Assembly: GCF_000151315.2 (NCBI RefSeq)
Contig: NW_011887308.1
Location: 249,649 to 313,648, forward strand
Source of the DNA: Capsaspora owczarzaki ATCC 30864
Lineage: Eukaryota > Opisthokonta > Filasterea
Length of the DNA: 64,000 bases
Direction of reading: 5' to 3'
The notes beneath the pieces are model-generated. The model was not told the DNA's origin and did no database searches. It was given only the letters and a program-made list of their open reading frames with translations. Shown here piece by piece: positions 48,613-60,229 of the stretch. How positions within the stretch are numbered: position 1 is the first letter of the stretch; every line of letters begins with the position of its first letter. A program made the position numbers and the translations under genes.

Positions 48613-51174
48613 ATGGCGCACCATAGATCGACGTCCGCGGCGTTCCAGCCGTTCCGCGCGCTCGGGCTCGTGTCCAACCACGTCCCCTTCGCGGTGCAGC
48701 ACTTGGGCGGTGCTGCTGGAGCTGTTGGCGGCGGCACTGGCTCGGCTGGCGGCGACCACTTTGTCACGACATGTGTAGGGCGCGGATTCCACGTGTACAA
48801 CTGCGACCGCCTGCGCCTCGTCATGGCCAGCGACCAGATCCCCCACGGCGCCCCGGCACCATCGTCAGCAGCAGGATTGCGACGACGGGCGCGTGGCCAG
48901 CGGCGCAGGAGGGCGGCCGGTGGTGCAGGAGGAGCAGCCGCGGGAGGCGCTTCGAGCCGCAGCCTCGTGGAACGGCAGCAGCAGCGAGACCTCGCAGATC
49001 AGGTCGACGAGGACGAGGACCAAGCCGAAGATCAAGATCAACGAGAAGATGGAGACGAAGACGAAGGCGAGGATCACGAGATGGACATTGACAGCGAGGA
49101 CGACGAGCAAGAAGACCAGGACGAAGACGAGGAAGACGAGGAAGACGCAGACGCGGCTGCTGCGCTGATCATCCGATGCATTGCGTCGCACAGATCAACA
49201 ACCATCACAACGCTGGGCAACGAAGTCATCATCTGGCAACGAGGAAAGATTGTGCAGCGCGTCGGTCACTTGCACCCAAGGCGAGTGACGGTCGCTGGGG
49301 CGCGCACACTCAACGAAATTCACTCGATGGTGCTGCTCGGAGACCTCGTCGTCACCTGCTGCGACGGCAACCTCCTCAAGGCATGGTCGCTGTCGACGCT
49401 CGAAGTCCTTAGCGAGCTGGAACTGCCATCGCAATCCTTCCACGTCTCGGCCGTCGTGCATCCCAGCACCTACCTCAACAAGTTGCTCCTCGGCAGTCGC
49501 CAGGGTGGCTTGCAATTGTGGAACATTCGCACGCAGACGCTAGTGTACTCGTTCAAGGGCTGGGGCTCGCCGGTCACCTATCTCGCGCAATCCCCCGCCG
49601 TGGATGTTGTCGCAATCGGCCTTGAAAACGCCTCCATCGTACTGCACAATCTCAAGACGGACGCCGTGCTCATGCGATTCACCCAAGATGGGCCAGTCAC
49701 GTGCATTTCCTTCCGAACAGGTACGAATGAGCAGCAGTGTTTGAGATGTGTTTTTGAACAATTTGGAAATCAGGGGGCTAACTTTGCAGCTGTCTCCTTC
49801 TCCTCTTCTCCTCCTATTTCTCCTGTCTCCTCCTGTTTCTCCTGTCTCCTCCAACAGGCAATGTCCCAATCATGTCGTCGTGCGGAACGGATGGCAACAT
49901 TGCCCTGTGGGACCTGGAGCACCGACGCCTCGCCAACATTGTCAAGGACGCGCACGAGTCGGCAATCGCTCGTGCCGAGTTCCTGCAGTCGCAGCCAATC
50001 CTTCTGTCTGCGGGTGCCGACAATTCCGTCAAGGTAAGATTTTGTTGGTTGGGGGGGGGGAACTGACCAACTTGATCCATCAGCCCAAATTGCTCAACGC
50101 CGCTGCATGCTCGTGACCGGTGTAGATGTGGATTTTCGACCAAACAGACGGATCAGCCCGCTTGCTGCGATCGCGTGAAGGACACTCTGCACCACCAACA
50201 CGCGTTCGCTTCTACGGCTCGCCAGGAACGGCCACTGCTGGACATTTGCTGCTGTCTGCTGGTTTGGATCGCACTCTGCGCTTGTTTTCAACCATCGCAG
50301 ATGCTCAAAGCACTGAACTGTCGCAAGGCCATCTCAAAAGCAAGACCGCCCGCTTTAACGTCAAGATTGAGTCGCTGCGCTTCCCTCCCATCGTCGACTT
50401 TGCGGCCGAGGATGCCCGTCAGCGCGACTGGGACAATGTGGCCACCTGCCATCTCGGCAGCAGTGTGATTCACACCTGGCGCACCGAGACCAAGTCTGTT
50501 GGCAAGCACGCCATCAAGCCGTCTGTTCAAGGCGCGACTGTTCAGGTAGAGGGTTTTTTGAAAGGTGGCAAAAAGCGTCGAGTTTTTGGCTTTGATTTCT
50601 CACATCACGATGGTTGCTTTCTGTTGGTAGTGCATCACGGTGTCGGCATGCGGTAACTTTATTCTCGCTGGTCTCTCGGCCGGCGTGGTTGATATTCACA
50701 ACATCCAGTCGGGTCTGCACCGCGGCACACTTGGCGCCAAGGGCTCTCCACACGATGGCACCGTCACTGGCGTGGCCATCGATGCTGTGAACGAAGTTGT
50801 GGTGACTTGTGGCCTGGATGGCTTTGTTAAGGTAAGCAGTGTGTGCTTGGATTTGGGGTTGGGGTGTTGAGCGAAACGGGCGAAATGATTTTTGCAGCTC
50901 ACCGCCGTGCACAACAGTTCTGGAACTTTCAAAATCGTCGCTTGATTGCGTCTCATGAGCTGGACGTGCCACTGACTCAGTTGGTGCTCCATCGCGAGAG
51001 TGGGATGGTCGCCGTGGTTGGTGACGATTTTTCGGTCCGATTGTTTGACGTGGATTCTCGCAAACTTGTCCGCTTGTTTGCAGGCCATGCCGCCCGCATT
51101 ACCGATTTGGTGAGCTTTGGCGTGTAGTTGCCGCGACTGCCTGCTAGTTTCAGCATTTGACTTTTGTTGGGCGT

Positions 51175-51240
<66 letters not shown>

Positions 51241-52453
51241 GCTTTAACCTTGGTTTTGCAGACTTTTAAAACGGACGGGCGATGGCTCGCCCCGTCCTCC
51301 ATGGAAACCACCATCCGAATCTGGGAATTGCCCACTGGATGCCTGGTCGAATGTTCAAGTGCGAAAATGCCCCCACCAGCGTGACGTTTGCACCAATGGA
51401 GAGTATCTGGCCACCACGCACGTCGCAGTGTTGGTGGCTTCCTCTGGGACGTTGTTATTGTGGGAAGCTCAAAGTGCCGGATTCTTTTTGGTGGCTCTAT
51501 ATTATTTGTTCGGGGTTGTTCTTTTCCAGGGCCAACCGAACTCTGTTCTCGACTGTATCGCTGCGTGCAATCGCTCCTGATCAGCCGTTGACTGCCATGC
51601 CTCTGCCTGTCAGTGGAGAAGAGCAGCTTGTTTCAGGTAAACCTGTGCTGTTGACGGAGGTGTGTTTTGTGCATATGAAATCCTTGGAGCATCGTATTCA
51701 CCACCAATCTGTGTCTGACAGCTGACGCAGAAGACTCGAGCGCTGCATACCTCAACGCCGAAGATGGCAGCTTCAAATCCGCAGACCAGCTCTCAGCGGA
51801 ACTCATCACGATGTCCGCACTGCCGAAGGCACGTTGGTTCAACCTGACCAACCTCGATCTCATTCGTGAGCGAAACAAGCCCAAGGAGGCGCCCAAGGCG
51901 CCTGTGGCTGCTCCCTTCTTCCTTCCTACCATCGCAGGAACCGAGGACAAGTTTGCAATTCGTCTGGAGAGTGACGGTGACGAGAACAATCGCTCAACGT
52001 CGCAATCCCGCATTTTAAACTTTGCCGACATGGATGTGCTATCACCTTTCGCCCGCCTCTTGTTGAACTGTGGCGAGACTGACGACTGTAAGAGAGCCGG
52101 AGTACCTGTTGCTGAGTACTTGAAAAAGAGTCATGCTCACTGCCCGCCTTGTTTCGTTTTTCTCGTGCGCGAACAGTCGAACCGGCGCTCGCCCTTTTGA
52201 TCGAATTCCCTCCAGTGGCAGTCGACCTCGAAATCCGTGGCTTGTACAGTGGCAGCGACGCAATCGTGTCGGGCCTCAGCAACCGTGCTGGCGACGTGAC
52301 GCTGTTGCAGCAGTTTGGCAAGATGCTCGTTCACGGGCTGCGAAAACGGACACACTTTGAGCTCTTGCAAGCCTTTTTGAACGTATTTTTGAAGGTAAGG
52401 TGACAAGCGAGATGGATTGAAGAGATATGGATCTCGGACTGATTTTTTTTTTT

Positions 52454-52489
<36 letters not shown>

Positions 52490-52659
52490 TGTGCTCTGGG
52501 GGTGGTCAGGTTCATGAGGAGGCATTTGCAAACCAAGAGCTGCTTCGACCGCTGGCCCGCGAGCTGCAAAGCGCTGTGGAAAGCACCTGGACGGACTTCC
52601 AGGACTCGTTCCAGCATAGCTTGTGCATGATTCAGTTCATGAAAAACGCTTCATTGTAG
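48613..52659 (+). CDS. WDR36: UTP21/WDR36 small-subunit processome WD40 protein
   Basis: Exons: 48613..49720, 49858..50033, 50126..50545, 50631..50831, 50918..51109, 51262..51462, 51530..51636, 51722..52087, 52177..52394, 52510..52659, about 1046 residues. Tandem WD40 propellers and the Utp21 C-terminal domain are recognisable: FWNFQNRRLIASHELD, VLHRESGMVAVVGDDFSVRLFD, ERNKPKEAPKAPVAAPFF, SFQHSLCMIQFMK. Utp21 joins the U3 snoRNP in early 18S rRNA processing. An acidic insertion lies in the first propeller. The sixth exon breaks frame: one G appears missing near 51353 and one C near 51394, and its donor reads GGAAGC where GTAAGC is expected. With those bases the whole frame closes, so sequence error is likelier than a pseudogene. 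Confidence 0.88.
51176..51239. repeat. Poly-T tract of about 64 bases
   Basis: The longest homopolymer of the window, in the acceptor-side of intron 51110-51261 of UTP21, directly upstream of the exon that shows frame breaks. Confidence 0.9.
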
Positions 52660-52800
52660 CCTCGTTGTTGGAAAACCCAGGTTACAAAGGCAATATGAAC
52701 ATTAAATGACTAGCTTGGAATCGAAGTAATCACACCCACACAAATCCACACGTGGTTCAACAACAATGACGTTCAACAAAAATAAGCAATCCTCGGATGG

Positions 52801-55800
52801 TTAAACATCCAGAGCAACGTAGACCGTTTCGGCAGCCTCCTCCCGTTTGACCATAGAGTACACCTCCTCTGCCGGGGGACTGGCGGCAGAGCTTCCCTTG
52901 ATGGTTGCATACTCGGACGTTTCGTTCACGTCAATTCCGAGGGCGCGAGGAGCAACGCCGTGTTCGATCGTGTGCGCGGAGAGCGGAACGTGAGGGGACT
53001 GCACTGGCTTTGGCACGCGTTTCGCAGCAGGCGTCGGTTCTGGGGCAGCAACCACGGGTTTGGGAGGCGCAACAGGCTTGGGTGCCTTGGAAACGGCAGG
53101 CTTTGGCGCCGTGGAAACGGCAGGCTTGGGAAGCGGGGCAGGAGGGGCCGCGGGGCTGCTGCCGGTGGTGTCGGCGGCGCCGCGCACGCTACCATCTGCG
53201 CTGACAGGCCCGTATGCGTGGGAAGCGAGTTGGGCAGGGCGAACACCGCGCATGGATGACGCAGACTTGCCGGCTGGTTGGTCGTTTGCTGTCAATGGCG
53301 CAAACGAGCTGTTCGAGTGCATCATGTAGTCTGCGGCAGGGCACTCTGGAGCACTGGCTTCGTACAATGGGTTGGTTACGTTGCCTGTGTCAAGGTCACA
53401 AATGAATGCAGTGAGAAACTGTGGCACGGACACCTCAAAAAGATGCAAACTGCTTTCTTCTTACCTGGCTCGGGCTGTTTGGATTGCCGACGTTTGCGAC
53501 GCAGCAAAACCAGCACTAGAATAATAATAACAAGCACACCGCAAGCAACTCCAACGGCTATTCCAACAGCGGGCGACGAGTCGCTGGAAGCGGCTGCAGT
53601 ACAAGTGTTGGTGGCAGAATTTGGAACCTCGCCCTTCGGGCAAGCAGCCACGCACTGACGCGATGCCTTCGAAGCGAAAGTGCCGCTTGGGCAACGAGTC
53701 ACGCATGACTGAGTTGAATTGTCGGCATAGCCTACAGGGCAAGGGGAGACGCAAGACCAGGTGGCATTGTACGCAAACTCGACAGAGCAGGTCGAGGCGC
53801 AACTGTGTGTCGATGAATCGGCCCAAGAGTTGGCTGGGCACGACACGACGCATGATCCGCTTGAAGAATCTGCAAAGAGACCCCCCGCACATTCCGCCAC
53901 ACACGTCCAATTTGAATTCTGCCTGAAAAGTCCAGAGGAGCAGCTGGAAGCACAAGTGCCAGCAGATGAATCGGCCCAAGAGTTGGTTGGGCAATTTTCA
54001 ACACACTGTCGAGTGCTGTCATCTTTGAAGCGTCCACCAGTGCAGCTCGTCGAGCATCTTCCAGTCAAAGAGTCCGCCCACGAGTTGGCGGGGCAGTTTG
54101 TCACACAACTGTGGGATGCATCATCTTTAAAGGTGCCACTAGTGCAGCTCGCAGAGCACGATGGCGGAGTCCGCAGACCGTCACCGTAGGTCCCACCAGG
54201 ACAAGTCTGGACACAAACCTTGCTTGTTGGCTCGGCATAGTACCCGCCTGTGCAAGTTGATACGCAAACACGAGGCAAACTCAAGGGGTTTCCGTATGTT
54301 CCATCGGGGCAGGGCGAGACGCAGCTGCGAGAAGCATCACCAAAATAGTTGGGAGCAGGACAGCTTTCAACACAAAGGTGGTTGACCGAATCGGCATAGT
54401 ACCCGCCTGTGCAAGCTGACACGCAAACACGAGGCAAACTCAAGGGGTTTCCGTACGTTCCATCGGGGCAGGGTGTGACACAGCTGCGAGAAGCATCACC
54501 AAAATAGTTGGGAGCAGGACAACTTTCAACACAAAGGTGGTTGATCGAATCGCCATAATACGGGCTTGGGCATTGGTCAACGCAAACTCTTGCGCTCGGC
54601 GATGCATTCGCTGGCGCAAAATTAGTGCAAGTTGAAACACACGCACGATTTTGGTGCGTGTCTCCATAGGTGTTCGCAGGACAGGAATCGCCACAGGTGC
54701 CGTCAGGCTTGCCCCAGTTTGGTTCAGGGCAGGTCGAGACGCACGATGTTCCAGACAAGTAGGATCCGGAGGCACACGATTGGCATGCATTCACATTGGA
54801 TGGACTACAAGTAGCGCACTCCAAGGAGCATGCAACCGAGAATGCGCGCGAGGAGCTCGATGATGTCAGGCCCGCTCCGTTGACAGCGCGAACTTGGAAA
54901 GAATAGGTTCCCACATCCAAGGTCGAGACTTGATTGGAAATGCAAGTCGTCCATGCGCCACTCGACGAAAACTGGCACTCGTAGTGGTCAATGTCGGACT
55001 GAGCGTCGGTCGCCGTAGTGAAAGTCCATGAGACCGAGTTCGTCCGAAAAACCTGATTTTGGGTCGGTGAAGTGATGGAGGGCGTGGAAGGTGCGCTGAC
55101 GTCCACGCAGATGGCGTGCAGGAAGAACTGGTCGTTGTTGCAACTGTCGTCGTAGGTGTCGCAAGCGACATGATTAAGAATGTCGCTGTTATACGTAGCA
55201 GCCTGATTGTTTAACATGAGGCAGTTGGACGGATTTTGGTCGTAATAAAAACCCGATTCATGCATTGCCACGCCAAACTTGATTTTGTAATTGGAAGTGT
55301 CCGGGCAAGCAACGCTATCAGCGCCTGATGTTCCTGTCTTCGACACGAAATCTCCTGAGCTCAAGGTTACTGCTGCGGATGGCATGCAGAGGAGGTAGAT
55401 GAACGAATACTCATCGCCCCCACTTCCGCCACAATGCCTTGTTGAGCAGCTAGAAGTTGAACAAGATTGCTGGCCCAGATCGCAGACCTTGTTGTTGTAG
55501 AGACAGTTGGTGTCACGCAGTCCGTCGCTCATGTAGAATGAAAACCCATACGCAATGACGGTGCCGGTAGGACAGGCGGCGGGTTGCGCCCCAGCACCAT
55601 AAGCTGTCCGCTGCGTCAACCCGGTGATGGCAGCGCCCGCGCGACAAACAATGATGATGTACTGTTTGGTAGTACTCTGTGAGCATTCCGAACTCGAGCA
55701 ACTGGTGGCGCCAACTGAAATGCCATAATAATAAGCAACGTGCAGCAATAAGTGCGCAAAAAATTAGTCACTCACTATTGCACGGCCCGTTATTGTCTGC

Positions 55801-56682
55801 GAAGCATGATGGTAAATCGTCTTGATCAGTCGACCACCTAGTTTCCAAAAAGGAATGAGCCCTCTATGTTGCCTCGAACAAACAAGCGACTCGAGACTCG
55901 ACTTACGACCATTTGAAGCCCCAAATGATGCTTTTGCCAGCCGGACATGTTGCGATGGCGAGGTTGTTCGCCAATCCAGTTCCTCCAGCTCTCACGATTT
56001 CATCCGCCGCGGTTGGTAAAAATGAAGCACCTGCATTGTTGACAATCCATCGTAAGTTATTGAGCGATGAGCTGAGCAAATCATACGCTCCACGACTGAT
56101 CCCCTTCATTCACTCTCGTCCTTCGCGTCCCCTCATTGAACTCATCTCCATCATTAAATTAAATACATTTCCATCTCCCAACACTCTGCACTCAACTCTC
56201 AATCCCACGACTCGGATTCAAACAAAATGGAAATCCATCACAAAACAGAAAAAGAAAGGAAAAAAAAAAAAGGAGGATTGACCAAATGAAGCCGTGGGAT
56301 GCTGAGCAGTTGCCTGGCTGCCGCACCCCCATGCCCGCGCAGGACGACGACCAAGCTGAGCGTGCCCAATGCAGCTCTGCAACACATGCAACAGGACAAC
56401 GCCGGGTGCAAGGGGATGCACAGAGCGCGATGGGAGCAAAGGTGATTCGCAATAACAGGACAATAAACACAAAAAAAAAAAAAAAACCAAGGAGGGTTTG
56501 CTCAATCAAAAAAACAACCATGAAAACGCACCACGATACGCAGCGTCGACGGACGGCACTGCGGCAGCGAGGGCGAGCAGCAGCAGGGAGAAGACGATCA
56601 GCGCCGTCGGATGGCGCAGCGCGGGGGGCGGCAGTGGCATCGCACGCCGCGAGACAGACCCAGCAACGAGGCCCGCACGCAT
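52801..56682 (-). CDS. Type I receptor A: Cys-rich ectodomain, tail with tyrosine motifs
   Basis: Model: join(52801..53384,53465..55714,55776..55837,55907..56030,56532..56682), 1056 residues, all in frame. Exon 1 ends in a signal peptide (ALIVFSLLLLALAAAV). Next come GASFLPTAADE, SWSTDQDDLPSCFADNN and two CP-x-G/AYGF-type modules, then an Ig/FN3-like unit (HYECQFSSSGAWTTC and FQVRAVNGAG), then about 13 small Cys-rich repeats of furin/GFR type (CPANSWADSS). A membrane helix is at about 826-850, then RRKRRQ. The tail begins with NPLY (867-870) and ends with SEYATI (Y1021), VYSMV (Y1038) and ETVYVALDV (Y1051): ITIM/ITAM-like sites for SH2 or PTB domains. It is paralogous to receptor B. Ligand unknown. 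Confidence 0.85.
54241..54558. repeat. Near-identical 159-bp tandem duplication in receptor A
   Basis: Two adjacent 159-base units (54241-54399 and 54400-54558) differ at only a handful of bases. Each encodes a 53-residue piece with PNYFGDASRSCV and CPDGTYGNPLSLPRVCVS. This is a recent in-frame duplication inside the Cys-rich ectodomain. Confidence 0.85.
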
Positions 56683-57351
56683 CAATTGAAAAAAAAAAAA
56701 AAAAGCTGAGTAAAGTCAAAAAAGCAGAAAAAAAAAGTAGAAAAAGAAAAGAAAAAAAAAAGACAAGGAAAATTTAAAAAACTGAGCTTTCCTTGAATGA
56801 ATTTAGGAAATGCAGATTCTCAGAAAGCGGGATTAAAGGACACAACTCCATGCAATTTGGTATCATAGCGACCAGAAGCAGGGTCGGTGCGGGGGAAGAG
56901 CTGAGTCACACGGAAAGAAACAAAACCAAGCAATTGTGTTTTCCAGTGGTTTTTCGGTTTTCCCCCTTCACGCCCGCTTTCCTCCCGGCTTGTCGCTAGG
57001 GAGAGAGCCCAGAGAGCATCCACTGCAAAGTTCATTTGAGACATCGATAGACAATGATTGGGCGTGGAAGGAGCGAACGGGGGTGGAGGAGGAGGGCGGC
57101 GTTCGCTCAGCATGGGTCGGGAACACAATTGAGAGATCGCGGGTTCTCTCTCTTTCCTAACGACATGACTATTCATGAGTCAGTCCTGTTGCTATCGTTG
57201 GCATGATGGGAAGACAAAAAACGAGAACGAACAACGTATTGAACAGAGAAGAGAAAACATCCAACAGCAAACAAGCTAACAGCATGAGAACATCCAATGA
57301 AGCACAGCTAACAACAACCAATCTCACAACACAACCAAAGAAGCAAGCAGT
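56683..57351. other. Intergenic between receptors A and B
   Basis: Promoter side of receptor A, starting with A-rich runs (56689-56760). No gene seen. Confidence 0.6.
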
Positions 57352-59933
57352 CTAAATGTCGATATCGGCATAAACAGTCTCCTTTCTGGCACCAGCAGCA
57401 GCATTTCGGCGCGCAACGGTCGAATAAATGCCGTCTGATACTGCCAACACGGGTCCGTCACGCTGAATCGAAGCGTACTCGGAACAAACCTCCATCTGAT
57501 GCCGCGTCGCCACTTGAGGAATATTCAGCTCGGCTGGAGGCAACCGCGGGCGAGTGGCTGCCGGAACAGGGGCTGCTGGCGATGTCTCGGAATCATGAGC
57601 GGCGGATTCATAGTCAGGCGCTGGAGCCGCAGGGCCGGATTCAAAAACTGGATTGAAAATGGTGTTTGCTGATGCGAGCAAATCCAAAAACATCCAACCA
57701 AAAGTCAGCCGAGAACAAGCACAGTAAATAAAACGACAGCCGACAAAGCCTCTGCGATACCTTTTGACTGCGAAGACACGGGTGTACGAGCACGACGACG
57801 ACGTGTCAGTAGAACTGCAAGTACCAGAATTAGGACAAGCAGGACAGCCCCACCAGCCGCACCACCAGCGATGGCAGCAGTGTTGGCTGAGCTGCTCGGA
57901 GAAGACGTGGAGGATGACAACACACAAGAGCGTGATGCTTGCTTTGGCTGGTAATTTTCAGGACAGGACGCGACGCACTGGCCCAGGATCATGTAGAATC
58001 CCGCGGCGCAAAAGGTACACTGATCCACGTTGGTCGCGACACAAGTTTCGCAGCTGGCGTTGCATGCAATGGTAAAGTCGTAGCCTGCGCTGGACTGAAT
58101 CAAACCTGCCCCGTTCACAGCGCGCACCCGGAGGGAATAGGCGCCCAGCTCCAGGGTAAACACTTGATTCTTCGCGCAGGTCGACCAGCTGCCGCTTGGT
58201 GAGAATTGGCACTCGTAATGGTCAATCTCAGACTCGGCATCTGTAGAATTGACAAAAGTGACAGTCACATCTTGACTTTGGACGGAAGTCGAGACAGACC
58301 CAGGCGCAGTCGGGGGAGTCACATCGACGCAAATGCCTTGAAGGAAAAACAAGTCGTTTGTGCAATCGTTGTTTTGGTAGGTACTGCATGCGGCAGTTTG
58401 CAGCACGGACGAATTAAAGGTCGCCAGCTTGTTGTTGGAGTCAACACACTGGGGTAAACGACCTGGTAGGTTTTTGGCGCTGGTTTGCATCGCAACGCCA
58501 AACATCAGGCGGGTGTTGGTTGTAGCACATTGAAGCGATCTTGAGGCTTTGGCTGCAGCTGCTACGATGTCGGTTGAGCTTATGGTCACGTCAGTCGCAG
58601 GCTGGCAGATCAAGTAAATGAAAGAAGACTCGTTGCCTTGATCGCCAGACGAGCACGCCCTTGTGTTGCAGGCCGTTGTTGCACAAGATTTCGCGCCGGG
58701 AGTGCAAGCGTCGCTATTGCGGCGCATGCACGCCTGCCCATTGTGCGAATCGCTCGTAAAGAGCGAAAAGCCGTACGCAATAACCGTGTCGCTGGGGCAG
58801 CTCACGCTTTGTGCGCCCGGGCCAAATTGGGTGACCTGGCTTAGGCCAGCAACAGGAGCGTCTCGGCAGACAATCACAACGTACTGCTTCGTCGTGCCCG
58901 AGGAAGTAGCGCACGCTTGACTGGAGCAGTTCGGTGCACCGCCTGCGAAATGAGTAATCATGGCGGCAAAAAGTGAGCTCTAGCTGCAGTGAGCGCAATC
59001 CATCATCAACGACTCACTAGTGCATGCAGCATTGTTGCCTTGAAAGCAGTTTGGCAAGCTTGCTTGGTTTGTCGACCATCTGTGTGAAATCCATCGTCAG
59101 CATCAGCAATGGTTGTCAGGGGCTTGTACAACCATTTGATCCGACTTACGCCCATTTGAAGCCCCACGCCACGACTTTTCCTGTCGGACACGAAGCCGTA
59201 GCGCCTGTGCCTGTGCCCTTGGCAATAACGACCTCGTCCCCCGCGGTTGGTAGAAACGACGCTCCTGCAATACAGTAATAGCAGCCAACATTGAGTCAAA
59301 TCCGAAATTCGATTCTCTTCCTTTCCTTTTCTTCTTGTTGTGTACTTTTTCACCGTGTTGTTCTGATTCCGCAGCAACGCGTGTGTGTGCTCGCCTTTTG
59401 TGTAAATGTCACCAACACAATCGCCGCACATCCCATCTTGCATGTCTGCGCAACCCCCTCTTCTTTGACTTTCGTTTTGACTCTGTTTGTAAGCCATTGA
59501 AATCCATCCAAAACGAGACGAGAAAGCGGGTTTTCTTTGGTTCCAGTAAAAATTCTTTGTCGCATTTTCTCACGCCTGCGACAGTTATTACGCGGCTGCT
59601 CCTACAGCGCAAAGGCGGCACTTTTGCTCAACTGACAGTCCAGCACCAGTCTGATACTGACGAGCGTTCGCAGTGACCCATTGCGTTTGCGTTTCCAGCC
59701 CAGATTCGTCAAACGAAAAGTGCCTAAATTTGTTTCCCCAGTCTCCTTGCTCTCGCGCTCTCTCTCTCCGCTGTCAGACCCCATTGGAGTGCGCAGTGAT
59801 GATGAGGATGTGCAGCGTTGGGACACCAGTCCAGGGACGTACCGCGGAACTTGGCGTGGCTCGGACCAGCGAGACTGGCGACAACAAGCAGCAATGTAAA
59901 AAACGCAAGTGGAGATTTGCTTTGATGCTGCAT
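57352..59933 (-). CDS. Type I receptor B: paralogue of A with short stalk
   Basis: Model: join(57352..57668,57761..58942,59018..59079,59150..59264,59843..59933), 588 residues, in frame. Signal peptide LAFFTLLLVVASLAG, then GASFLPTAGDE, WSTNQASLPNCFQGNN, TTKQYVVIVCRDA, VIAYGFSLFTSD and an Ig/FN3-like unit with HYECQFSPSGSWSTC and VRAVNGAGL. Only one Cys-rich unit (CETCVATNVDQC) precedes the membrane helix at about 442-467. The tail holds NPVF (489-492), SEYASI (Y548), GIYSTV (Y565) and ETVYADIDI (Y583). The first four exons share the splice phases of receptor A (1,2,1,1), which supports tandem duplication followed by loss or gain of the Cys-rich stalk. Function is inferred: phosphotyrosine-dependent signalling. 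Confidence 0.85.
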
Positions 59934-60229
59934 TGGATCGCGTGGTAAAGGACTGCATCTAGAAATGTGTAATTGTGGTAGCACAAGTGCATGTAAAGTT
60001 ATAAAATACGAGTGCAAAGTACAAAGACTTGCCGCGTTTTGCTGAGCTGAACAAGACAAAAAGCCAAATCTCAAGTCATGCTCTGCACAAGACCAAAGTC
60101 GCTTGAGAGCGTCATGAAAGTAAACATGTATGTACATTGGGATGAAAACTATGTGGAAACGAACAACATGGACAAATAAGACCGAAGGCGGTACCGTGCC
60201 TTCAAAAAAACATTTCGTGTTTTGCTCTG

